From Sulfurospirillaceae bacterium (GTDB lineage Bacteria; Campylobacterota; Campylobacteria; Campylobacterales; Sulfurospirillaceae): 13,899 bases of DNA. The notes beneath the pieces were generated by a model that did not search any database, was not told the origin of the DNA, and worked only from the letters and a program-made list of their open reading frames with translations. The translations under genes were made by a program, and so were the position numbers. This document shows, piece by piece, positions 1 to 6,132 of the stretch. Within the stretch, counting starts at the first letter, position 1; each line of letters opens with the position of its first letter. The DNA lies in contig JAQWCT010000038.1 of the NCBI GenBank assembly GCA_028705785.1, forward strand, positions 1-13,899. Direction: 5' to 3'.

Positions 1-556
1 ATTCATGCACATCTTCTAACAAATCAACATTGGTTTCTTTACTTACTTTTTTAGCGATTTCACCTAGATTGCCATATTTGGCATTAGGAATTTGTTGTTG
101 GTCAATAATGGTAGCTTGTCCCCATGCTCTTTGATTAAAGTTTTTATCAATATTTCTATCACGATAAAAACCTTGTCCATCGTGAAGATTCAAAGAAAGG
201 TCTACTTTGGGATGCAAAATGAGTTTTTTGATGTCGCTGACAATATCAAAATCTTTATCTTTAGTCTCAATTTTGGAAAATTTACGGTTCATATCGCCAT
301 TGATGCCTCTATTGTTTTTGACAATACTATCAAAGTTAAGATTGGGAACTATCCAAAGATTGCCACTTTCTATCTTGTAGTGTTTTGCCAAAAGCATTGG
401 TGCAAAATAGCCCCCTGGTTCATCACCATGGATACCACCAATCACAAGAAGTGTACTACCGTTGCCGGTTTCTTTTTTGATAGTAGAATAATGAAGATTG
501 GCACCAAAAGCACAAGTGCAAAGTAGTATTGATAGGCTCAAAAGCAATTTATTCAT
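1..556 (-). CDS. M99/M14-type peptidoglycan carboxypeptidase (Csd4/Pgp1-like), 3' part outside window
   Basis: An open frame starts at the ATG complementary to 554-556 and runs off the left edge (185 codons visible). It begins with a signal peptide: K3, a hydrophobic core to about residue 16, then a small-residue AFGA end, so the product is exported. A zinc metallopeptidase signature follows: H43-G-D-E46 (first two zinc ligands), N86-G-D-M-N-R91-K-F (substrate-carboxylate binding segment) and N-L-H125-D-G (third ligand). This is the layout of M14/M99 carboxypeptidases such as Helicobacter Csd4 and Campylobacter Pgp1, which trim muropeptide tripeptides and help set helical cell shape. H43 is a histidine, whereas Csd4 uses glutamine at one ligand position. 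The gene follows the HIT gene by 56 bp and is probably unrelated to the respiratory operon. Family assignment is fairly sure; the exact substrate is inferred from the family. Confidence 0.8.
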   Translation of the reverse strand, partial: MNKLLLSLSILLCTCAFGANLHYSTIKKETGNGSTLLVIGGIHGDEPGGYFAPMLLAKHYKIESGNLWIVPNLNFDSIVKNNRGINGDMNRKFSKIETKDKDFDIVSDIKKLILHPKVDLSLNLHDGQGFYRDRNIDKNFNQRAWGQATIIDQQQIPNAKYGNLGEIAKKVSKETNVDLLEDVHE

Positions 557-612
557 GCAGGATCTTTATGATTAATTTTTTACCCAAAAGCTTATCGTAA
601 ATGAAATAAAAT

Positions 613-990
613 TTACCAAAAATGTAACAGTTTTTTGTGTAGAGATGTTACAAATGTTCCAAAATCAGGCAAAGAAAGTGATGCTTCTCGTTGTTTGATG
701 CCCCACATGGATTCTGGAAAGTGAGAATCTTCTTTAAACCTTGCCATGACATGAATGTGAACGAGGGGAACATAATTTCCAAAAAGGGCGATATTGATTT
801 TTTCAGGCTGATAGTAGAGAATCATCTCTTGTTCAACAATTAACATAGCCTTAAGAATAGCTTCCCTTGTGGCATCATCACAATCACTTAGTTCTTTGTA
901 GGGTTTTGTCGTAAAAATTTTCACCCAAGGAATGGTGGATTCTTCTTTTAAAATATAAAAGTAGTCATTTTCATAGAGTTTCTCAGACAT
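613..990 (-). CDS. HIT-family protein (histidine-triad nucleotide hydrolase/transferase)
   Basis: This 125-residue protein is the usual size for a bacterial HIT protein. The signature lies in the second half: N-x-V-P-L-V-H-I-H-V-M-A-R-F-K-E-D followed by H-F-P-E-S-M-W, matching the bacterial form H-x-H-x-H-x-x-R-(Y/F)...D..FP.P.W. The first triad histidine is a leucine here, while the middle (catalytic) and third histidines are kept. HIT proteins cleave or transfer nucleotidyl groups; the natural substrate cannot be told. The ATG overlaps the end of the radical SAM gene by 8 nt and has the Shine-Dalgarno AAGGA just upstream, so the two genes are translationally coupled. Confidence 0.8.
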   Translation of the reverse strand: MSEKLYENDYFYILKEESTIPWVKIFTTKPYKELSDCDDATREAILKAMLIVEQEMILYYQPEKINIALFGNYVPLVHIHVMARFKEDSHFPESMWGIKQREASLSLPDFGTFVTSLHKKLLHFW

Positions 991-1864
991 TTTTTTCCTT
1001 TTTAAATCGGTCTTTATAGGTACATTTTTGGCATAAAAGTTCTACGGCTTTATCGTTTTTAAATCCGTTGATTATAGCTTGTGTTCTGGGTGCGTAAAGA
1101 ATCTCTTTGAGTGAGCTTACATGTAAATCTCCTAGTTCAATGATGCCATCTTTATCCAGACAACAAGGGACTACTTTTCCACTGCTTAAAATACCAAAAT
1201 GAGAACTAAGCCCCTGACAAGTTCCCTCACTTTGGTGGTTTACATGTAGGTTTGGCCACTCAAAATAATCATCAAAATGAAGCAGTATTTTTTCTGCCAA
1301 ACGAATAGATTTGGGTCTGTCTTGATAAATAGTCTTTACATGTAAAGGTATTCCAAAGGCTTGTTCTAGTAAGGCAAAAAGCATTTCATTAAAGACTTTT
1401 TCACTCTCTTTTGCATCCATATTCCAAATACGAAGATTGATAAAAATATCTTTTTGAATTTCATTTTTTAGTCGGCAAAGTTCTAAAATGGGCGATATAT
1501 AGGCTTCAAAAGACAAAGGCATACTGTTTTTATTGTAGCTATTAAGCGAGATGTTGATTTGTTTGATAGCAGGATGAAGAAGTGTTTTTACATCCCGTTG
1601 TCCTAAAAAATAACCACTCGTCGTCAGTGATACTTTAAAATCTTTTTGCTGGGTAATGTCTAAATACGCCTCCAAATGAGAAAGTGTGAGTGGATCACCC
1701 ACGATATGATAAGCCAACTCTTTGGTATAGGGTTGAAGTTCCTCTAACACATGCTCAAAAAAAGGAAGAGACATGGTTTGCGTAGGCAGTGTTTTAGGTG
1801 GACAAAAAGTACATTTAAGTCCGCAGATATTGGTAAGTTCAATATAGATTCTGTAAAATTTCAT
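983..1864 (-). CDS. Radical SAM protein with SPASM-like C-terminal cysteine region
   Basis: The N-terminal C14-x3-C18-x2-C21 motif, preceded by IYIELTNIC, binds the [4Fe-4S] cluster that cleaves S-adenosylmethionine. The body resembles the usual radical SAM barrel (HIVGDPL, SLTTSG, ISLNSYN segments). The C-terminal part has C216, C234-C235 and C278-x2-C281, with GKVVPCCLD and LCQKCTYKD, typical of a SPASM/twitch auxiliary cluster domain found in peptide- or protein-modifying radical SAM enzymes. No substrate is evident. I chose the ATG at 1862-1864 (293 aa). An in-frame TTG at 1880-1882 would add six residues, but it lies inside a hairpin and has no ribosome binding site. The gene follows the cytochrome b gene and overlaps the HIT gene. 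A link to reductase maturation is possible but unproven. Confidence 0.8.
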   Translation of the reverse strand: MKFYRIYIELTNICGLKCTFCPPKTLPTQTMSLPFFEHVLEELQPYTKELAYHIVGDPLTLSHLEAYLDITQQKDFKVSLTTSGYFLGQRDVKTLLHPAIKQINISLNSYNKNSMPLSFEAYISPILELCRLKNEIQKDIFINLRIWNMDAKESEKVFNEMLFALLEQAFGIPLHVKTIYQDRPKSIRLAEKILLHFDDYFEWPNLHVNHQSEGTCQGLSSHFGILSSGKVVPCCLDKDGIIELGDLHVSSLKEILYAPRTQAIINGFKNDKAVELLCQKCTYKDRFKKEKNV

Positions 1865-1870
1865 AAGTGT

Positions 1871-1876
1871 ATTATA
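1871..1876 (-). promoter_or_regulatory. Perfect -10 TATAAT next to the radical SAM start
   Basis: The minus strand reads TATAAT-ACACTT-ATG, a consensus -10 hexamer only six bases before the start codon. No Shine-Dalgarno is visible in the gap. If used, transcription would begin at or within a base or two of the ATG and give a leaderless message. The -35 zone falls in the hairpin at 1874-1905, and no good -35 is seen, which is common in Campylobacterota. The match could be chance in AT-rich DNA. Confidence 0.35.
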
Positions 1877-1905
1877 CCCCAATTTGTTTTCGCAAATTGG
1901 GGTAT
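1874..1905 (-). terminator. 13-bp hairpin between cytochrome b and radical SAM genes (possible terminator/attenuator)
   Basis: The arms 1874-1886 and 1893-1905 are perfectly complementary over 13 bp (core CCCCAATTTG / CAAATTGGGG) with a 6-nt loop at 1887-1892. The hairpin begins 23 nt after the cytochrome b stop codon. No clear T-run follows on either strand, so it is not a classical intrinsic terminator. It could stabilise the 3' end of the reductase mRNA, attenuate read-through into the radical SAM gene, or act as a DNA operator over the -10 box it overlaps. Confidence 0.55.
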
Positions 1906-1927
1906 GTTTACATGTAGCGGTAAAGTA

Positions 1928-2626
1928 CTAGACCTTTTGAAGTTTTCGGTACCATAATGGATGATGCTCTTTAACATAATCAGCGTCCATCTCTCCTGTT
2001 TTAAACATTGCCTTATACGCAGCTCTATTGGCAGGGTGTGTTGCAAAGTAGATATGAATTATCAGCGTGACAGCTAAGATAATATAACTAATTGCATGCG
2101 CTCCTCTAGCGAGAGAGATAAAGTTATGGGTTAACCCACTTCTAAATACTAGCATATAACCAGAGACAACAATGATAAACATGCAGAGCATAATAACCCA
2201 AGCACTTGCTTTTTGTCCTGTATTCATTTTACCAAATTCTGCATGTTCGAGGTCGATGTAATTCTTTTTCATTTCAACTACACCATCAACGATGGCAACA
2301 GCACCCCAACGATCTGGCCAAATACTTAGTGTCAATACTTTGCGAAGCATCGAGATGACAAAAGGAATCATAATGCCCGTAAGTGCAAATGCACTTGCCC
2401 AGTGAATGACCCTTAAAAAAGAGATGCCTGAAGCCAAGATATGCTCAGTATTCATATCGCCTGTAAAAAAGTTGATTGGATACCCAATTCCATAAGCGAT
2501 AAATTGAAATTTATCGGAGAGAATGGGCAATCCACTGAGTGATAAAAAGGCAACAAAGTGAATCATGTGTTTATGAAACCATATTTCCAAAGAGCTATAG
2601 GCTAAAACGGTCTTATTACTATTCAT
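1928..2626 (-). CDS. Membrane cytochrome b subunit of the molybdoenzyme complex (FdnI/PhsC-like)
   Basis: This 232-residue protein has four hydrophobic segments at about 22-38, 70-93, 143-161 and 176-196. Histidines suited to b-heme ligation sit in or next to them: H18/H20/H23 (W-F-H-K-H-M-I-H), H75 (R-V-I-H-W), H177 (G-A-H-A-I-S) and H191 (L-I-I-H-I-Y). M-N-T-G-Q-K before helix 3 and H-P-L-W-Y-R-K at the C-terminus match the formate dehydrogenase gamma/thiosulfate reductase PhsC family, which passes electrons between menaquinol and the Fe-S subunit. The start is set by AAGGAGATATCC directly before the ATG at 2624-2626. A 15-residue upstream extension to 2671 would overlap the Fe-S gene by 53 nt and is unlikely. 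With the chosen start the overlap is 8 nt. Confidence 0.85.
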   Translation of the reverse strand: MNSNKTVLAYSSLEIWFHKHMIHFVAFLSLSGLPILSDKFQFIAYGIGYPINFFTGDMNTEHILASGISFLRVIHWASAFALTGIMIPFVISMLRKVLTLSIWPDRWGAVAIVDGVVEMKKNYIDLEHAEFGKMNTGQKASAWVIMLCMFIIVVSGYMLVFRSGLTHNFISLARGAHAISYIILAVTLIIHIYFATHPANRAAYKAMFKTGEMDADYVKEHHPLWYRKLQKV

Positions 2627-3431
2627 GGATATCTCCTTTTCCCTCAGCAATTTTTTTCTTGCGTTTGTCAAGCCAGTAGATAAAGTGTGCTGTTGTCCCT
2701 ACTAAGGTTGCAACGGCTAAAATACCTCCCCCTGTTTTGGCATAATCTCTCCATTGGATAGCTGTTCTCTCAGGTCGTGTATCTAACTGATAAGCAGCTA
2801 ATTCAGACTCTTCGACGATGGTAATCCATTTGAGTTTACCCACATAATTATTGAGTGTCTCTGCACCATAAACAATGTACTTTTTACCCGTTTTTTCACT
2901 ATACAGTGAAGCTCTTTTTTTGGCTTCTTCAATGACTTCATTGCTTAGTCCAGAAAACATTGCCGTTGTAGGACATGCTTCCACACAACTTTGTTTGAGG
3001 CCATTTTCTACCCTATCATAACATCCCGTACATTTGTATGCTTTACCATTATCTGCACTATATTTTGGTACATCAAAAGGACATGCATCTCCACAGCTTT
3101 GGCATCCGATGCAGATATCTGCATTAATAACAACTTCGCCACCAACTCTTGTGCTAATAGCTCCTGTTGGGCAGATGTGTTGACAAGGTGAGTTCTCACA
3201 GTGGTTACAGTGATTAAATGTTGTCACTTGTCTAGCATTTGGATAGACCCCTATCTCTCTCCTGCTTGGTGTAAGGTAATTGAAATGAGGCATTTTGGAT
3301 TGGACACTTTGCTCAACATTCATAATGCCCTCACGCTGTAAACGCACACGGTTTTCAACCGAACAGTTGATCATACATGCAAAGCATCTGATACATGCTT
3401 GAGTATCATAACATTTGATTTGCTCTTTCAT
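2619..3431 (-). CDS. Four-cluster [4Fe-4S] electron-transfer subunit with C-terminal membrane anchor
   Basis: Sixteen cysteines form four [4Fe-4S] sets: C13/16/19/23, C75/78/83/87, C107/110/113/117 and C134/137/149/153. This is the pattern of DmsB/PsrB/PhsB/FdnH beta subunits, which wire the molybdenum subunit to the membrane quinol oxidase. One hydrophobic helix at about 234-254, followed by D-K-R-K-K-K, is a membrane anchor like that of the formate dehydrogenase-N beta subunit; most PsrB/DmsB proteins lack it. The protein has no signal peptide, as expected for export together with the Tat-tagged catalytic subunit. The ATG overlaps the catalytic subunit stop (ATGA), preceded by AAGGAAG. The partner cytochrome b follows with an 8-nt overlap. 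Confidence 0.9.
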   Translation of the reverse strand: MKEQIKCYDTQACIRCFACMINCSVENRVRLQREGIMNVEQSVQSKMPHFNYLTPSRREIGVYPNARQVTTFNHCNHCENSPCQHICPTGAISTRVGGEVVINADICIGCQSCGDACPFDVPKYSADNGKAYKCTGCYDRVENGLKQSCVEACPTTAMFSGLSNEVIEEAKKRASLYSEKTGKKYIVYGAETLNNYVGKLKWITIVEESELAAYQLDTRPERTAIQWRDYAKTGGGILAVATLVGTTAHFIYWLDKRKKKIAEGKGDIHE

Positions 3432-5980
3432 ACAGACTTCCTTATACTAACGATAAAATCTTGACACGAATGTCCTGTTGTCAATGGATTGAATGTGAAG
3501 TTCGAGATGTGATTAGGATTAAATCCTATTTTGCTTACATTGCGAAGACCATTGGTCATATTGCGATAATATCCTGCTCCCATACCGTAGTAGCTAAAAA
3601 GTGCATCAGGATGTACGACTTCACTTAAGACGACTCTTGCTTTTGTGATGAGGTCAGGTTTTTCGATATTGATGATTTCGACAATGTCATCATTTTTAAG
3701 CCCTAAGGTAACGCCTTTTTTCTTGTTGATAAAAACGGCATCAGCATTAGTGCTATCTTGAATGGTTTTTAACAAAGTATTGTTTTTGGTTTGTTGACCT
3801 GTAAATGAGCCTAAGGGATGGAATCCTGTAATGGGAATAAATTCACTGATTCCTAAAACACTCTTTTTTTCTAACCAATAAGGTTTGTTAAAGATTGGTA
3901 ACGGTGAAGCATAGTCTGCTCTATCATAGTTTAAGGCTTTTAAATCTACCAATTTTTGTGCCAAAAATGTTGAGTAAAGCTCTATTCTCCCTGTTGGTGT
4001 TCCTTTTGCACTAATCCCATAGTGTTTTTCACCTACCCAAACACGACCATTGAGAATGGAGTCAAGTGGGGGAATGGTTGCCATCTCAGCATCGTTAATA
4101 CCACTAAGTTTGCTGTATTGCTTTTTCCACATTGCCATAATTCCCTCACGCGAAAATTCGCCAAAGTACTGTTCAAAAATCTCTGGGGCAAGGACTCTTT
4201 TTGCCAATTGCAAGATAATCCAATAACCATCTTTTGACTCATACATAGGCTCTATAGCTTTTCGGTTTACTGCAATGGTAGGGATCGGTGTCTTAAATGC
4301 TGTGGTGAGTGGTTCATCTCTTTCCATAAATGTACAATCTGGCATAACAATATCAGCATACATAATGGTTTCATTTAAGAACGGAGAAATCGCTACAATC
4401 ATTTCTAGCTTTTTAAGCCCTTTGATAATTTCACCCGCACCCGCAGATCCACCGACAATGTTTTGTCCTGAAAATACTGCCATTCGTTGCTTATATGGTT
4501 TTTCACTTAGAACCGTTTTAATCCATGTTCTACGATAGTAGTGGTCGCTCATGAGTGCAGAATTTGGGTCATTTTTCAAGTACCATTTTGGGATGGGCAT
4601 TTCTGTTGATTTTGGCACAGAGAGATATTTTTCTGTTTTAACACTTCTGTTATAAAAAACACCACCTTTAACGCCAAATGTACCTAATAAAACATTGACC
4701 TGTGTTACTAGCAGTTTTTCCCTCATACTAGAAGCATAACGCTCAGATCGGTATCCACGGTCGATAAAACATGCTGGTTTGGTTGCATTGAGTTTTTGAG
4801 CCAATTTTACAATGGTATCTGCAGGAATAGATGTTTGTTCTGATGTCCACTCCGGTGTACATAATTTGACTTCATCTTGCATCAACTCTAAAGCAGTCTT
4901 ACATGTAAGCTTTATACCCTCTATTTCTACATCAAATTTTCCGAATAAAGTAGGGTTTTTTGCTTCAGATTTGAAGACAAATTCACCATCAGAAGAGACG
5001 AGATAATCAAGAATTTCGACTTTTTTACCCTTGGACTCTTTTTCAATTTTGCGTGTTTGAATAGGGAGCCCTGTTTCGACATTGATGAGCATATCCGAGT
5101 TGGTATGTTTTTTAAGATAATCTACATCAAAGAAACGATTTTTGAAAATTTCATGCATAATACCGAGTAAAAAGGCACTATCTGTTCCTGGACGAATAGG
5201 CACCCATTGCGCATCACTTTCGCCTGCTTCGGATGGTTTTCGTGGATCGATGACAGCAACTTGAAGACCGTTCTTTTTCCCTTTGCCAAACATACTTCCC
5301 CATGCATGGCATACCAGCCCACCGCCGGGATTTCGTTGCATCAAGATACCAAATTTGGCATTTTCATAATCTGAGCTAATTGCACCCGTACTTTGTTCAG
5401 GAATACCACTCGCAAGTTTTCCACCTACAATAGCGGAGAGACCAATGGTTAAAGCATTGGCAAAACAAACATCACCATATCCTGGAATGTTGGGCGTGCC
5501 ATAGAGGGTAAAGAAGTTATTATCAATACCATCTGCACTGTTAAAACGAGGCAAGAAAGCAACCGATTTTTGGTCACCCTCAGCAGCGATACTTTTCATT
5601 TTACCTGCTACTAAGTCTAAAACTTCATCCCATGATGCTTGTCTAAATTTACCTTCCCCTCGCTCGCCAACTCGAATGAGTGGGGTTTTAATACGATCAG
5701 GATCATACAATGCGCCCATCGCAGATCTTCCACGACCACAAATACCACCATAGGGTGTGTCCATATTGGCTTCGATACGAACGATTTTACCATCTCTTAC
5801 CGTGGCTAACATGGGACAAAATTGTGCACACATACGACACAAGAGTGGCACTTTTTTTTCTACCCCAAAATCTGCTCCAGTAACTGTTTTAGCTTCGGCT
5901 TTCACTTTGGTGATAAGACTTCCTCCGATGACAGTAGCAACTGTCCCTTTGAGAAAATCTCGCCTTGATGTTTTCTTCAA
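3428..5980 (-). CDS. Tat-exported MopB-family molybdoenzyme, catalytic subunit of a respiratory reductase (PsrA/PhsA/ArrA-type, substrate unknown)
   Basis: The 850-residue protein starts with a Tat signal (S5-R-R-D-F-L-K, then a hydrophobic stretch), so it works in the periplasm. C48-x2-C51-x3-C55-x25-C81 holds the FS0 [4Fe-4S] cluster, followed by C-G-R-G and LYDPDRIKTPL, typical of molybdopterin oxidoreductases. C172 in Y-G-D-V-C-F-A-N sits where PsrA-type enzymes place the molybdenum-ligating cysteine; there is no selenocysteine. The C-terminal molydopterin-binding domain is present (G-F-H-P-L-G-S-F-T near 730, G-H-S-C-Q-D at the end). Length is close to ArrA and above PhsA/PsrA, but the first cysteine motif is unlike the CxGC form I recall for ArrA. 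Thiosulfate, polysulfide, tetrathionate, arsenate or selenate all remain possible. The TTG start is decided by AAGGAGG five bases upstream. This is the first gene of the reductase operon and has a response-regulator-type box upstream. Confidence 0.85.
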   Translation of the reverse strand: MKKTSRRDFLKGTVATVIGGSLITKVKAEAKTVTGADFGVEKKVPLLCRMCAQFCPMLATVRDGKIVRIEANMDTPYGGICGRGRSAMGALYDPDRIKTPLIRVGERGEGKFRQASWDEVLDLVAGKMKSIAAEGDQKSVAFLPRFNSADGIDNNFFTLYGTPNIPGYGDVCFANALTIGLSAIVGGKLASGIPEQSTGAISSDYENAKFGILMQRNPGGGLVCHAWGSMFGKGKKNGLQVAVIDPRKPSEAGESDAQWVPIRPGTDSAFLLGIMHEIFKNRFFDVDYLKKHTNSDMLINVETGLPIQTRKIEKESKGKKVEILDYLVSSDGEFVFKSEAKNPTLFGKFDVEIEGIKLTCKTALELMQDEVKLCTPEWTSEQTSIPADTIVKLAQKLNATKPACFIDRGYRSERYASSMREKLLVTQVNVLLGTFGVKGGVFYNRSVKTEKYLSVPKSTEMPIPKWYLKNDPNSALMSDHYYRRTWIKTVLSEKPYKQRMAVFSGQNIVGGSAGAGEIIKGLKKLEMIVAISPFLNETIMYADIVMPDCTFMERDEPLTTAFKTPIPTIAVNRKAIEPMYESKDGYWIILQLAKRVLAPEIFEQYFGEFSREGIMAMWKKQYSKLSGINDAEMATIPPLDSILNGRVWVGEKHYGISAKGTPTGRIELYSTFLAQKLVDLKALNYDRADYASPLPIFNKPYWLEKKSVLGISEFIPITGFHPLGSFTGQQTKNNTLLKTIQDSTNADAVFINKKKGVTLGLKNDDIVEIINIEKPDLITKARVVLSEVVHPDALFSYYGMGAGYYRNMTNGLRNVSKIGFNPNHISNFTFNPLTTGHSCQDFIVSIRKSV

Positions 5981-5989
5981 GCTTACCTC

Positions 5990-6009
5990 CTTAAGAATTA
6001 TTTCTTAAG
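5990..6009. repeat. 8-bp inverted repeat touching the Shine-Dalgarno of the molybdoenzyme gene
   Basis: CTTAAGAA at 5990-5997 and TTCTTAAG at 6002-6009 are perfect inverted repeats around a 4-nt centre. On the minus strand the last bases of the repeat form the start of AAGGAGG, so folding could partly hide the ribosome binding site. The predicted transcription start (about 6006) falls inside the outer arm, so a DNA operator is at least as likely as an RNA hairpin. Confidence 0.5.
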
Positions 6010-6012
6010 CTA

Positions 6013-6047
6013 ATGCTAACGAAGAGGTGGGGCTAAAGTGGGGTTAA
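6013..6047 (-). promoter_or_regulatory. Box A: response-regulator-type promoter of the molybdoenzyme operon
   Basis: Read on the minus strand, TTAACCCCACTTTAGCCCC (6047-6029) is followed after 10 nt by TAGCAT (6018-6013), 29 nt from box start to hexamer. The same arrangement occurs at 9842-9876 and 12354-12388. The box covers the -35 zone, and its direct repeat-like halves (TTAACCC, TTTAGCCCC) about one helical turn apart suit an OmpR-family dimer. AT-rich sequence lies just upstream at 6048-6110, including a separate TATAAT at 6068-6073 (minus strand) that could be a second promoter. Box identity is seen directly; the regulator is inferred. Confidence 0.7.
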
Positions 6048-6132
6048 TATAATAAAAAGTATTTATAATTATAGTTTTGTATAATTTATTGTGAGAAAAG
6101 TGACATAAAAGGCTTCTTTTGAGAGAAATCTC

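Larger units (their letters stand above)
1118..1916. repeat. Cluster of palindromic octamer TACATGTA (4 of 9 copies in the window)
   Basis: TACATGTA occurs at 1118, 1241, 1337 and 1909 here, and at 4900, 7012, 8086, 12778 and 13651 elsewhere in the window. All nine copies are preceded by two pyrimidines and followed by a purine. With about 0.18 for each of G and C (my rough estimate), fewer than one copy would be expected by chance. Eight lie inside genes and are read in different frames (for example Leu-His-Val and Thr-Cys-Lys), so protein conservation does not explain them. Their role is unknown. Confidence 0.6.

Noticed and set aside
92..526. Plus-strand open frame of 144 codons
   Set aside because: It is antisense to the M99 carboxypeptidase, whose minus-strand frame is open from 556 to the edge with a signal peptide and HGDE, NMNR and LHDG motifs. 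The plus-strand product has no recognisable motif.
1865..1882. TTG start at 1882 for the radical SAM protein
   Set aside because: The codon lies inside the 13-bp hairpin, has no Shine-Dalgarno, and would add six residues that include the TATAAT sequence. The ATG at 1864 fits the family start better.
2138..2152. GGGTTAACCC inside the cytochrome b gene as a fourth regulator box
   Set aside because: It shares TTAACCC but lacks the following YAYTTT-CCCC and the TAGACT-like hexamer at 29 nt, and it lies within a coding region far from any gene start.
2627..2671. Upstream start (2671) for the cytochrome b gene
   Set aside because: It would overlap the Fe-S gene by 53 nt and give a charged extension before the first helix. 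AAGGAGATATCC immediately before the ATG at 2626 marks the real start.
3428..5980. Naming the molybdoenzyme arrA or phsA
   Set aside because: The N-terminal cysteine motif differs from the ArrA form I recall, the protein is longer than PhsA, and the membrane subunits do not settle the matter. A symbol would be a guess without phylogeny.
6079..6084. TATAAT on the plus strand in the gap at 5981-6132
   Set aside because: No plus-strand gene follows it; the gap is very AT-rich, so chance matches are expected.
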